From Polaribacter sp. WD7 (lineage in GTDB: Bacteria > Bacteroidota > Bacteroidia > Flavobacteriales > Flavobacteriaceae): a stretch of 64,000 nt of DNA. Each line of letters begins with the position of its first letter. The first letter of the stretch is position 1. This document shows positions 16,113-23,619 of the stretch, piece after piece. The notes under the pieces are model-generated. The model was not told where the DNA came from. It searched no databases and was given only the letters and a program-made list of their open reading frames with translations. Both the position numbers and the translations under genes were made by a program. Location: positions 62,001 to 126,000 of the forward strand of contig NZ_QPEJ01000016.1 of NCBI RefSeq assembly GCF_003335085.1. Reading direction: 5' to 3'.

Positions 16113-17069
16113 CTATTTTTTCTTTGGATAAAATTGCGATTCTAAAAATCCTAACCCATATCCAAAAAACTGCGTTAACGTAGTTAATATGCTTAAAAAG
16201 GCAACTCTAAATCCGTTTTGAAAAGCGGAGTCTATAAACAACACAATAAAATAGACATAGTAAATTGCTAAGGGTGTTAAACATCCAAAAATTGCCATTA
16301 AAATACTTAGATCTAAACCTAAAATAAATAGACTTGGAAACCAAAAGGTAATTTTTGCTGTTTTTGGGTATTTTCTGTTTAAAATAGGTCTTGCAGTACC
16401 GAAACCATAGGTTTGTTTAAAAAACTGTGTGATAGATGTTCTACGTTTATGATATACAAATGCTTTTTCGATTAATTGTGTTTCTAAATTATTTTCCCAC
16501 AATCTAAACGTTAAGTCGATATCTTCTCCGTTTTTCATTTTAGAAAAACCTTGTGTAATACTAAACGCTGTTTGCGACAGCCCCATATTAAAACTTCTAG
16601 GTTGAAATTTACCTACTGCTTGTTTTTTACCTCGAATACCTCCTGTTGTTAATACAGAAGTCATAGCATAATTGATTGCTTTTTGTAATAGTGTAAAACT
16701 TTTATCAGCTGCATCTGGCCCACCAAAAGCATCTGTAAAATTAATATCTAATGCTTTTTTTACTGCTGATAAATAATGTTTTGGAACAATAACGTCTGAA
16801 TCTAAAATAATAAAATAATTTCCTATCGCTTTTTCCATTCCAAAATTTCTGCTTGCTCCTGCTCCACTATTTTCTTTAAAAAAGTATTTTAAATTGAGTT
16901 GATTCTGATATTTTACTACAACTTCATCACTTTTTTGGGTTGATCCATCTTCTATAATAAGAATTTCAAAATCTTCTGTAAAATCTTGTTTTATAAGACT
17001 TTCTAACAACTCTTCTATTTCTTGTGGACGGTTGTAAACTGGAATGATTATGGAAAAGTTTGTTTTGAT
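16113..17069 (-). CDS. GT2 family glycosyltransferase with C-terminal membrane helices; apparent ATC start codon
   Basis: A membrane-attached inverting glycosyltransferase. The GT-A fold begins in frame well before the first usable codon (TTG at 17009). The essential first strand NFSIIIPVYNRP is encoded at about 17060-17025, and no in-frame ATG, GTG or TTG lies between it and a stop at 17090-17088. The codon expected to start MKTNFSIIIP is ATC at 17069-17067. The 15 bases before it match those before the fabI ATG almost exactly. Other motifs are LIIEDGST, NSGAGASRNFG, LDSDV (DxD) and a GEDID motif. Three or four hydrophobic segments end the protein. The leader is a 70-bp array of 7-bp units directly after a TACATTTG -7 box. 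Donor and acceptor are unknown. Confidence 0.72.
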   Translation of the reverse strand: MKTNFSIIIPVYNRPQEIEELLESLIKQDFTEDFEILIIEDGSTQKSDEVVVKYQNQLNLKYFFKENSGAGASRNFGMEKAIGNYFIILDSDVIVPKHYLSAVKKALDINFTDAFGGPDAADKSFTLLQKAINYAMTSVLTTGGIRGKKQAVGKFQPRSFNMGLSQTAFSITQGFSKMKNGEDIDLTFRLWENNLETQLIEKAFVYHKRRTSITQFFKQTYGFGTARPILNRKYPKTAKITFWFPSLFILGLDLSILMAIFGCLTPLAIYYVYFIVLFIDSAFQNGFRVAFLSILTTLTQFFGYGLGFLESQFYPKKK

Positions 17070-17138
17070 ATTGTTGGTTATTAGGGTTTAGTTGTAGGTT
17101 GTTGGTTGTTGGTTTTTGCTAATTGCTAATTGCTAATT
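17069..17138. repeat. Heptamer (7-bp) tandem array forming the leader of the GT2 gene
   Basis: The 70 bases divide into ten 7-bp units with no slippage: TATTGTT, GGTTATT, AGGGTTT, AGTTGTA, GGTTGTT, GGTTGTT, GGTTTTT, then three identical GCTAATT. Written on the gene strand the older units follow AAYAACC. The array starts at the apparent ATC start codon and ends one base from a TACATTTG promoter box, so it makes up the entire 5' leader. Confidence 0.75.
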
Positions 17139-17146
17139 CAAATGTA
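17139..17146 (-). promoter_or_regulatory. -7 promoter box (TACATTTG) directly upstream of the heptamer array
   Basis: TACATTTG on the minus strand matches TAnnTTTG and abuts the array at 17138. It would start the GT2 mRNA within the outermost GCTAATT units. No -33 TTTG is visible. Confidence 0.45.
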
Positions 17147-17151
17147 AGAAA

Positions 17152-17192
17152 TAAAAAAATTGAAAGTTCTTAAATTAAAAACTTTCAATTTT
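17152..17192 (-). terminator. Terminator-like hairpin downstream of fabI
   Basis: AAAATTGAAAGTT at 17156-17168 pairs with AACTTTCAATTTT at 17180-17192, a 13-bp stem with an 11-base loop. Read leftward it is followed by a T run (17152-17158). It lies 200 bases after the fabI stop, beyond the stem-loop element. Confidence 0.65.
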
Positions 17193-17220
17193 AAATTATT
17201 CTAAAAGCTAGCAAAAAAGT

Positions 17221-17350
17221 TTAGCCCTGATTGAGCGGTCTGTTTGAGCTCTTTTTTAGTGTCAGTTCGAGTAAATTTGTGAAGAATGAACAAATTTGTA
17301 TCGAGAACAAACTAAAAAAAGCGAGTAGCGAAAGCAGGTTTCTGCTTCTA
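17221..17350 (+). repeat. Dispersed stem-loop element, copy B
   Basis: It opens TTAGCCCTGATTGAGCGG and closes with GCGAAAGCAGG and GCTTCTAAAAAA. Inside are two nested stems: CTTTTTTAGT (17251-17260) with ACTAAAAAAAG, and AAATTTGT (17273-17280) with ACAAATTT (17290-17297). CAAATTTGTATCGAGAAC (17291-17308) is shared with copy A. It lies between the fabI stop and the fabI terminator. The gene-free stretch 17070-17392 holds only this, the terminator, a promoter box and the heptamer array. Confidence 0.6.
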
Positions 17351-17392
17351 AAAAAATGATTGCTTCACTTTATACGTAATTACAAGATTTAC

Positions 17393-18199
17393 TTACTCAA
17401 ATTTTTCCATTACAGCATCACTTACCCCCATATTTGAGAAACCTCCGTCATGAAATAAATTTTGCAAGGTTACTTTTTTTGTTAAATCTGAAAACAAAGA
17501 AATGGTATAGTCTGCACAATCTGCTGCGGTGGCATTACCTAACGGACTCATTTTTTCTGCATAGGCAATAAAACCATCAAAACCTTTTACCCCACTACCG
17601 GCAGTGGTTGGTGTTGGCGATTGCGATATGGTATTGACTCTTACTTTATGATCTCTACCAAAAAAATACCCAAAACTACGTGCAATAGATTCTAAAAAAG
17701 CTTTGTTGTCTGCCATATCATTATAGTCTGGAAAAACTCTTTGTGCTGCCATATAAGTTAAGGCCACTATACTACCCCACTCATTCATAGCCTTTTTGTT
17801 GTACAAAACATTCATGGTTTTATGAAAAGAAACCGCAGAAACGTCCCATCCTTTTGTAGTGAAATCGTATTTTGGGTCTGTATATGGTTTTCCTTTTCTA
17901 ACATTTACAGACATACCAATAGAATGTAATACAAAGTCTATTTTGCCACCTAGAATTTCTATAGATTTTTCTACTAAGTTTTCTAAATCTTCCATAGAAG
18001 TTGCGTCTGCTGGTACAATTTGAGAACCTGTTTTTTCTGCCAAAGCATCTAACTGACCCATTCTCATAGCAATTGGCGCATTGGTTAATACAAACTCTGC
18101 ACCTTGTTCATGTGCTTTTTCTGCTACTTTCCAAGCAATAGAATGTTCATTTAATGCTCCGAAAATGATTCCTTTTTTTCCTTTTAGTAAGTTGTACAT
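17393..18199 (-). CDS. fabI: FabI, enoyl-[acyl-carrier-protein] reductase (NADH)
   Basis: FabI catalyses the last reduction step of each fatty acid elongation cycle and is the usual triclosan target. It is an SDR variant of 268 aa. The cofactor region GIIFGALNEHSIAWKVA (10-26) is diagnostic, and SIG near 93 follows. The catalytic pair has the FabI spacing Tyr-x6-Lys, Y159 and K166, in DYNDMADNK, with Y149 upstream. The C-terminal GGFSNMGV is also typical. A 63-bp heptamer array begins five bases before its start codon, and no standard -7 box is visible behind it. A second, unrelated enoyl reductase gene, fabV, is at 43722-44912. Confidence 0.94.
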   Translation of the reverse strand: MYNLLKGKKGIIFGALNEHSIAWKVAEKAHEQGAEFVLTNAPIAMRMGQLDALAEKTGSQIVPADATSMEDLENLVEKSIEILGGKIDFVLHSIGMSVNVRKGKPYTDPKYDFTTKGWDVSAVSFHKTMNVLYNKKAMNEWGSIVALTYMAAQRVFPDYNDMADNKAFLESIARSFGYFFGRDHKVRVNTISQSPTPTTAGSGVKGFDGFIAYAEKMSPLGNATAADCADYTISLFSDLTKKVTLQNLFHDGGFSNMGVSDAVMEKFE

Positions 18200-18204
18200 A
18201 TTGT

Positions 18205-18267
18205 GGTTATTGGTTTATCGTTGTTAGCTATTAGTTGTTTGTTTTTGGTTTTTGGTTGTTGGTTTTC
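18205..18267. repeat. Heptamer (7-bp) tandem array upstream of fabI
   Basis: Nine in-phase 7-bp units: GGTTATT, GGTTTAT, CGTTGTT, AGCTATT, AGTTGTT, TGTTTTT, GGTTTTT, GGTTGTT, GGTTTTC. On the gene strand the consensus is AAYAACC, as in the array at 17069-17138. It begins five bases before the fabI ATG. Confidence 0.7.
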
Positions 18268-18294
18268 TAAATAGGTAAAAAGCTCATTTAGAAA
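18264..18294. other. Inverted repeat between the two heptamer arrays
   Basis: TTTCTAAAT (18264-18272) is perfectly repeated in inverse as ATTTAGAAA (18286-18294), with a 13-base loop. It separates the fabI-side array from the recN-side array. No T run follows on either side, so it is not a classical terminator. Confidence 0.5.
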
Positions 18295-18300
18295 TGATTA

Positions 18301-18340
18301 TTCTTTGTTCTTTGTTCTTTGTTCTTTGTTCTTTGTTCTT
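18301..18340. repeat. Perfect TTCTTTG tandem repeat next to the recN stop
   Basis: TTCTTTG is repeated 5.7 times without a mismatch, 40 bases in all. It ends four bases from the recN stop codon. On the recN strand the unit reads AAGAACA, the same A-rich, AAC-containing type as the other two arrays. Perfect identity suggests recent expansion by slippage. Confidence 0.85.
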
Positions 18341-18344
18341 AAAA

Positions 18345-19997
18345 CTAATTCAATAATTCTTTTGCATGTGTAATTGCAGAGTCAGAGATATTTTTACCAC
18401 TTAACATTTCTGCAATTTCAACAACTCTTTCTTCTTTGGTTAATTGTTTTAAATTGGTGGTGGTTGCTCCATTAATTTCCTTTTTATACACCTTATAATG
18501 GTTGTTACCTTTTGCTGCAATTTGGGGCAAGTGTGTAATGGCAATTACCTGCATATTGTTACTCATTTGCTGCATAATTGCTGCAATTTTGTTAGACACT
18601 TCACCAGAGACACCTGTATCTATTTCATCAAAAATAATGGTGGGTAATTGTGTGTTTTCTGACAACACCTTTTTTACAGACAACATTATTCGAGATAATT
18701 CTCCGCCAGAAGCTACTTTTTTTAACTCACCAAAATTGCCTCCTTTGTTAGCGGAAAATAAAAATTCTAGTTCGTCTTTTCCGTTTAAAAAGTAAGATTT
18801 TGAGGGTTTTATTTTGATGGAAAAACGTGCATTTCCCATACCTAAATCTGTCAATAAAGTTTGCAACTCTTTTGTTAGTTTGGGTATTGCGCTAATTCTT
18901 GCTTTAGAAATTAAATCAGCTACTTTGTCTAATTTAACGGTAACCTCTTGTATTTCTTTTTTCTTTTGATTGATGATATCTTCTGCAGATATTACTTGGG
19001 CTACTTTCTGAGAGAGCTCTTCAAAAACAACTAACAGTTCTTTATTTGAACTTACATAATGTTTTTTCTGTAAATTGTACAAAAGTTGCAATCTATCATT
19101 AATTTGTTCTGCTTCATTTGGGTTAAAATCAACATTTTCATTTGCCGTTTCTAACTCTGCTACAATATCATCTATCTCTATTTTAACAGATACAACTCTT
19201 TCTGATATTTCTTGATATTCTTTAGAAAAATTAGCAATTTTAGACAATCTACTTTCTAGCGTATTTAATAAATTTTGAATCCCTATCTCTTCATTTATAG
19301 AGATTTCTAAGGCTTCTGACAAATTGAGTTTGATTTCTTCAATATTGTTCAGCTTCTCTAAAGTAATCTCTAAATCTTCCTGTTCATCAGCTTGAATCTT
19401 AGCTTCCTCCAATTCTTTAAACAAATGCAAGTTATAATCATATTGTTGGTTTGCATTTTGTTGTTCTTCTTCTAAACGTAAAAGTTCCTTTTTTAATTGA
19501 TTGTATTGCTGATATCCTCTTTTATAAGATGCAATTCTTTTTGAATTATCAGCTAATGCATCTAAAATGGAGAACTGAAAAGTAGCATCAGACAATTGCA
19601 TGGTTTGATGTTGCGAGTGCACATCTATTAACCGCGTTCTTAATTGATTTAAAACTGATAATACAACTGGGGTATCATTAACAAATGCTCTAGATTTACC
19701 TGATGGTAAAATTTCTCTTCTGATGATGGTTTCTGCCTCATAGTCTAAATCTACTTCTTCAAAAAAGTCTTGTAAATTATAATCTGTAATACTAATTTTT
19801 GCTTCAACTACACATTTTTGTGAAGTGTCTTTTAATGAAGATAAATCTGCTCTATTACCCAAAACCAAACCTAAGGCACCTAGTAATATAGATTTTCCTG
19901 CTCCGGTTTCTCCTGTAATGATGGATAATCCTTCAGAAAAATCAATAGCTAAACTATTGATTAAAGCGTAGTTATTTATAGAAAGTTGCTTTAGCAA
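18345..19997 (-). CDS. recN: RecN, DNA repair ATPase
   Basis: RecN is an SMC-like ATPase that acts early in recombinational repair of double-strand breaks. The 550-aa protein has the N-terminal Walker A GETGAGKS near 29-36. A long coiled coil follows from about 150 to 350 (glutamate- and lysine-rich, LKKELLRLEEEQQNANQQYD). The C-terminal half carries the ABC signature ASGGELSRIMLS and Walker B TIIFDEIDTGVSGEVS. The ending HAKELLN fits the family. It is downstream of the DUF4835-bamD block on the same strand. A 40-bp TTCTTTG tandem repeat starts four bases past its stop. Confidence 0.95.
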   Translation of the reverse strand: MLKQLSINNYALINSLAIDFSEGLSIITGETGAGKSILLGALGLVLGNRADLSSLKDTSQKCVVEAKISITDYNLQDFFEEVDLDYEAETIIRREILPSGKSRAFVNDTPVVLSVLNQLRTRLIDVHSQHQTMQLSDATFQFSILDALADNSKRIASYKRGYQQYNQLKKELLRLEEEQQNANQQYDYNLHLFKELEEAKIQADEQEDLEITLEKLNNIEEIKLNLSEALEISINEEIGIQNLLNTLESRLSKIANFSKEYQEISERVVSVKIEIDDIVAELETANENVDFNPNEAEQINDRLQLLYNLQKKHYVSSNKELLVVFEELSQKVAQVISAEDIINQKKKEIQEVTVKLDKVADLISKARISAIPKLTKELQTLLTDLGMGNARFSIKIKPSKSYFLNGKDELEFLFSANKGGNFGELKKVASGGELSRIMLSVKKVLSENTQLPTIIFDEIDTGVSGEVSNKIAAIMQQMSNNMQVIAITHLPQIAAKGNNHYKVYKKEINGATTTNLKQLTKEERVVEIAEMLSGKNISDSAITHAKELLN

Positions 19998-20066
19998 ATC
20001 GACTAATTTTTATGGACTAAAATTAGTGAATTTAAAATAAAGAAAGAAAAAGTTTTATGTATAAAA

Positions 20067-20957
20067 CTAATTAATATTCTTCCACTTAGAGCTGTTGTTT
20101 GGAGATATTTTTTGCAAAACTTTAGTCAATCTATTTAATTTTCTGGTTTTGGGGCCTTCTGAATAGATATTCACAATTTCATCTGACTTGGCATCAAAAA
20201 AGACACGAATTAAATAGTTACCAACAGTCTTGTTAAATAAATTTTCCATATAAATTACGGCATCTTCTACAGTTTGTTTGGCAAACGTTGGATTTGAAGA
20301 AAAGTTATCTAAACCTTTTCTATGGTAGTTATATATGCCAATTCTAAAGTCTGATAATTTTGATGAGAGTAAATTGTCAATCAATAAAAAACGATTCTGT
20401 TTACCAACAACATTCTGCCATGAAGACAATCCACTTTGTTGAGCTTGCAACATTGCATTTTGAGCTTCTTTTAAATAAGGTTCACCTGCTTTTAATTTAA
20501 ATGAATCTGCATCTACACCCAAAATAATATTTACATAAAAAACAATAGTAGATACCAAATTACTGTCAAATGAATTTATATTGTAAATCAATGGTTCAAA
20601 TTCATTATAACTAAAATTGAAATCATTATCTCTTATATTTAATAACGGAGTTTCATAGGTTGCACCGTAAACAGGTCTTGTAGATTGAATCTGCAGATCT
20701 GCATCAAAAGTATTATCATTTCTCGAGTTGATGATAATGTTCATTGCGCAATTAATACGCTCTTCTGGCTTTACTTCTCTGTTGGTCCATTTTGTTTGAT
20801 TGATAAACTCCGCAAGTGCTTGCTGTAACGTTTTAAAAACCTGTGTATTAGAACCTTGAACTTGATTGTAATTGATATTTACCAGACAATTTAGTTCTTG
20901 AGCATTTGTATTAATGGTTAACAATAACAAGGCAAAAAGAAAAACTAATTTACGCAT
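20067..20957 (-). CDS. DUF4835 family secreted protein
   Basis: A 296-aa protein with a Sec signal peptide (MRKLVFLFALLLLTINTNAQ, cleavage after the Ala-Gln region near 19). It belongs to the Bacteroidota family DUF4835, of unknown function. The mature part begins ELNCLVNINYNQVQG, a cysteine-containing strand conserved in the family. It continues as a mixed beta/helical domain with DIQS/ETPLLNIRDNDF-like strands near 85-115. The gene sits in the order bamD, rpoZ, coaBC, DUF4835, recN. An envelope function is likely from the signal peptide. The link with coaBC and recN may be positional only. Confidence 0.85.
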   Translation of the reverse strand: MRKLVFLFALLLLTINTNAQELNCLVNINYNQVQGSNTQVFKTLQQALAEFINQTKWTNREVKPEERINCAMNIIINSRNDNTFDADLQIQSTRPVYGATYETPLLNIRDNDFNFSYNEFEPLIYNINSFDSNLVSTIVFYVNIILGVDADSFKLKAGEPYLKEAQNAMLQAQQSGLSSWQNVVGKQNRFLLIDNLLSSKLSDFRIGIYNYHRKGLDNFSSNPTFAKQTVEDAVIYMENLFNKTVGNYLIRVFFDAKSDEIVNIYSEGPKTRKLNRLTKVLQKISPNNSSKWKNIN

Positions 20958-20966
20958 TAGGATGTT

Positions 20967-21066
20967 TTAAATTGTTTTTGATACTATTTTTATTCCTAAA
21001 ATCATTATAACTGACAGACCTTTGGTACACCAAATAAATTTAAAAAAATCAAATTTGTATCAAGAA
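20967..21066. repeat. Degenerate repeat fragments between DUF4835 and coaBC
   Basis: Two fragments are recognisable. A TTTGATACTATTTTTA...AACTGACAG stretch (20977-21016) resembles 16068-16110. CAAATTTGTATCAAGAA (21050-21066) resembles CAAATTTGTATCGAGAAC in stem-loop copy B. They are eroded copies at best. Confidence 0.35.
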
Positions 21067-21070
21067 ATTT

Positions 21071-22279
21071 TTAACTTAATTTACTGATAATTTCATTCAT
21101 AATATCTTTAGCTACTGCTACTTTAGATTTTAATTCGAATGATTTTTGTTTCAAATCTTTGTCAATAATAGTAATTTTATTTGTGTCTGTAGCAAAACCT
21201 GCTCCTTTATCTTGCAAGGAGTTTAAGACAATAGCATCTAAATTCTTTCTTTGTAACTTTCCTTTTGCATTTTCCAATTCGTTATTAGTCTCTAAAGCAA
21301 AGCCTACTAAATATTGATGTTTTTTAATTGCTCCTAAAGATGCTAAAATATCTTTTGTAGGTGCTAGCTGTATCTCTAACGAAGCATCTTTCTTTTTTAT
21401 TTTCTGAGATGCACTATTTTTTGGTGCATAATCTGCAACTGCAGCAGAAAGTATAGCTATATCTACGCTGTTGTAATATTTGTGTGCAGCAGCATACATT
21501 TGGTTTGCTGATACTACATCTATCCTATCTACAAATGAATGTTGAATTTTTTGATGACTTGGCCCTGAGATTAAAATTACTTCTGCACCTAAATTAGCTG
21601 CAGTGTTAGCAATGGCAAAACCCATTTTACCAGAAGAATGATTTCCTATAAAACGAACCGGATCTATAGCTTCATAAGTTGGGCCTGCTGTAATTAATAC
21701 TTTCTTACCTTTTAAAGGTAATTTAGACAAAACATCTTTTTCTATAAAAGACACAATATCTTCTGGTTCTGCCATTCTACCTTCTCCTACCAAACCACTT
21801 GCCAATTCTCCTGAAGTTGCAGGAATCATCACGTTTCCAAAAGATTGTAATTTATCTAAACTTTGTTTTGTAGAGTTGTGTTTATACATATCTAAATCCA
21901 TTGCAGGTGCAAAATATACAGGACATTTTGCAGACAAATAGGTTGCCAACAACAAGTTGTTGCAAGTACCATTTGCCATTTTAGATAAAGTATTTGCCGT
22001 AGCCGGAGCTATTAAAAAATAATCTGCCCAAAGCCCTAAATCTACATGATTATTCCACAATTCGTTTTCATCTTCTTTATCATAAAAAGTAGAGTGAACT
22101 GGGTTTTTAGAAAGTGTAGATAATGTAAGTGGAGTGATAAAATCTTTAGATGCAGGAGTCATAACAACTTTAACTTCTGCACCTAATTTTATAAATAAAC
22201 GAACTAAACTAGCCGTTTTGTAGGCGGCTATTCCTGCTGTTATACCAAGAAGTATTTTTTTACCGCTTAAAACAGACAT
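21071..22279 (-). CDS. coaBC: CoaBC, bifunctional phosphopantothenoylcysteine decarboxylase / phosphopantothenate-cysteine ligase
   Basis: CoaBC performs two consecutive steps of coenzyme A synthesis. The N-terminal flavoprotein CoaC domain (to about 185) begins KKILLGITAGIAAYKTASLVR and contains the PASANTLSKMANG-like APATANTLSKMANG near 92 and PAMDLDMY near 125. The CTP-dependent CoaB domain opens with VLITAGPTYEAIDPVRFIGNHSSGKMG (~194-220) and carries AAVADYAP and the K-x-K-K loop (QKIKKKD) near 290. Length 402 aa is standard. Its ATG overlaps the rpoZ stop by one base, so the two are translationally linked, and it follows bamD-rpoZ in one leftward operon. Confidence 0.95.
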   Translation of the reverse strand: MSVLSGKKILLGITAGIAAYKTASLVRLFIKLGAEVKVVMTPASKDFITPLTLSTLSKNPVHSTFYDKEDENELWNNHVDLGLWADYFLIAPATANTLSKMANGTCNNLLLATYLSAKCPVYFAPAMDLDMYKHNSTKQSLDKLQSFGNVMIPATSGELASGLVGEGRMAEPEDIVSFIEKDVLSKLPLKGKKVLITAGPTYEAIDPVRFIGNHSSGKMGFAIANTAANLGAEVILISGPSHQKIQHSFVDRIDVVSANQMYAAAHKYYNSVDIAILSAAVADYAPKNSASQKIKKKDASLEIQLAPTKDILASLGAIKKHQYLVGFALETNNELENAKGKLQRKNLDAIVLNSLQDKGAGFATDTNKITIIDKDLKQKSFELKSKVAVAKDIMNEIISKLS

Positions 22280-22599
22280 TATTCTTCGTCAGGAGTTCTA
22301 AAGTACACTTTGTCGCTTAACCACTCTTCTACTGCAATAGCTGTAGGTTTTGGTAATCTTTCGTAAAATTTAGATACTTCTATTTGTTCTTTGTTTTCAA
22401 AAACCTCTTCTAAACTGTCATTATACGTAGCAAATTCGTCTAATTTCTCAACCAATTCCTTTTTTAAATCTCCGTTTATTTGAGTAGCTCTTTTAGCAAT
22501 GATAGATATTGCTTCGTAAATATTTTCTGTAGGAGCTTCAATTTCACTTTTGTTATAAGTGATTGTAGATATTGCAGCTTTAGTATCTTTATAATCCAT
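22279..22599 (-). CDS. rpoZ: RNA polymerase omega subunit
   Basis: The omega subunit (RPB6 homologue) wraps the C-terminus of beta-prime and helps assemble RNA polymerase. The 106-aa protein has the conserved N-terminal helix region ENIYEAISIIAKRATQINGDLK (~26-47), equivalent to the E. coli NRFDLVLVAARRARQ segment. A Bacteroidota-specific tail follows (PKPTAIAVEEWLSDKVYFRTPDEE). It overlaps the coaBC start by one base and lies 12 bases after bamD, so bamD-rpoZ-coaBC look like one operon. Confidence 0.9.
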   Translation of the reverse strand: MDYKDTKAAISTITYNKSEIEAPTENIYEAISIIAKRATQINGDLKKELVEKLDEFATYNDSLEEVFENKEQIEVSKFYERLPKPTAIAVEEWLSDKVYFRTPDEE

Positions 22600-22611
22600 A
22601 ATCCGTTTTTA

Positions 22612-23472
22612 TTATTTCTTTAATGAGTTTTGTAATTCTAGTTGTTTTGCTATCAAATCTTCAGCGTCTTTCTTCTCTTTTTGCAAAGTAGCTAACATTT
22701 CATCAGCTTCTTCCATAAATTGAGATTCTGGAAAGTTTCTTTTTAGTTTATCATAAGCCTCTATAGCGTCGTCTGCTCTCTCTGGTTTTCTTCTTACAGT
22801 ACTTTTCAACACAAAATCATGAGCTGCTTTTAACCTGTAAAACAAAGCTTCTTCTTTAAATTCTGAACCTAAATAATCTGCCAATAAATTATCAAAAGCT
22901 TGAATAGCTGCTTTGTAGTTACGTAAATCGTAGTCTGCAGTTTTGTAATATGTTTTGGCAATTTCAAAGTATTTTTTTTGTAATTTATACCTTAAATCTT
23001 TGTAATGATTATTGGCTTCTTCAATTTTATCTGAATTAGGATAAGTATTGATGAAATTCTGAAAAGCTTCTAGCGCTTTGTTTGTATCTGTGGGGTCTAA
23101 ACTAAAACTTGGAGATGCCAATTTATAACTGTAAGCAGATAAGTACGCAGCTTCTTCTTTTTTAGAGCTTTTGGTATAATTTTTTGTAAAACGATCAAAA
23201 TAATACCCAGAAAGTGCATAACTTTTTTCGTTAAAATTTGATTGCGCAACCATAAAAGCAATACGTTCCATCTGTGGTTTACCTCTGTATGAAGGTGTTA
23301 TCTTTTCAAACAAACGCAATGCTTTAGCGTATTTTTTGGTTTCATACATTTTTACTGCCAATTTATACTGTTCTTCTACAGTACCTTTGTTTAGCACTTT
23401 TTGATACTCTCCACAAGAAGAAAGTAGTACTAAAGTTAGCAATAAAAACGATATTTTTTTAATTTTCAGCAT
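22612..23472 (-). CDS. bamD: BamD, outer membrane protein assembly lipoprotein
   Basis: BamD is the essential lipoprotein of the BAM complex that inserts beta-barrels into the outer membrane. The 286-aa protein has a lipoprotein signal peptide with lipobox LSSC (cysteine 20). Five tetratricopeptide-like repeats follow. They include YKLAVKMYETKKYAKALRLFEKI (36-58), a NFNEKSYALSGYYFDRFTKNY repeat (~74-94) and YPNSDKIEEAN (~140). A TAATTTTG -7 box ends just four bases before the ATG, so the message may be leaderless. It heads the bamD-rpoZ-coaBC operon. Confidence 0.92.
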   Translation of the reverse strand: MLKIKKISFLLLTLVLLSSCGEYQKVLNKGTVEEQYKLAVKMYETKKYAKALRLFEKITPSYRGKPQMERIAFMVAQSNFNEKSYALSGYYFDRFTKNYTKSSKKEEAAYLSAYSYKLASPSFSLDPTDTNKALEAFQNFINTYPNSDKIEEANNHYKDLRYKLQKKYFEIAKTYYKTADYDLRNYKAAIQAFDNLLADYLGSEFKEEALFYRLKAAHDFVLKSTVRRKPERADDAIEAYDKLKRNFPESQFMEEADEMLATLQKEKKDAEDLIAKQLELQNSLKK

Positions 23473-23476
23473 CGGG

Positions 23477-23484
23477 CAAAATTA
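23477..23484 (-). promoter_or_regulatory. -7 promoter box (TAATTTTG) of bamD, four bases before the ATG
   Basis: TAATTTTG on the minus strand fits TAnnTTTG. Only four bases separate it from the bamD ATG, so transcription from it would start at or next to the start codon. No -33 TTTG is seen. Confidence 0.45.
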
Positions 23485-23619
23485 GTAATTTATTATGGAT
23501 TATTAAAACGATATTTTGTCTAAAAAATTGTACTACAATAATCTGCAAAAAAGCTTCAATAAAGCATTTTGCCATACTAAAAATTTGTTAATCTTAAAAT
23601 TTAAGGCGTATTAACTAAA

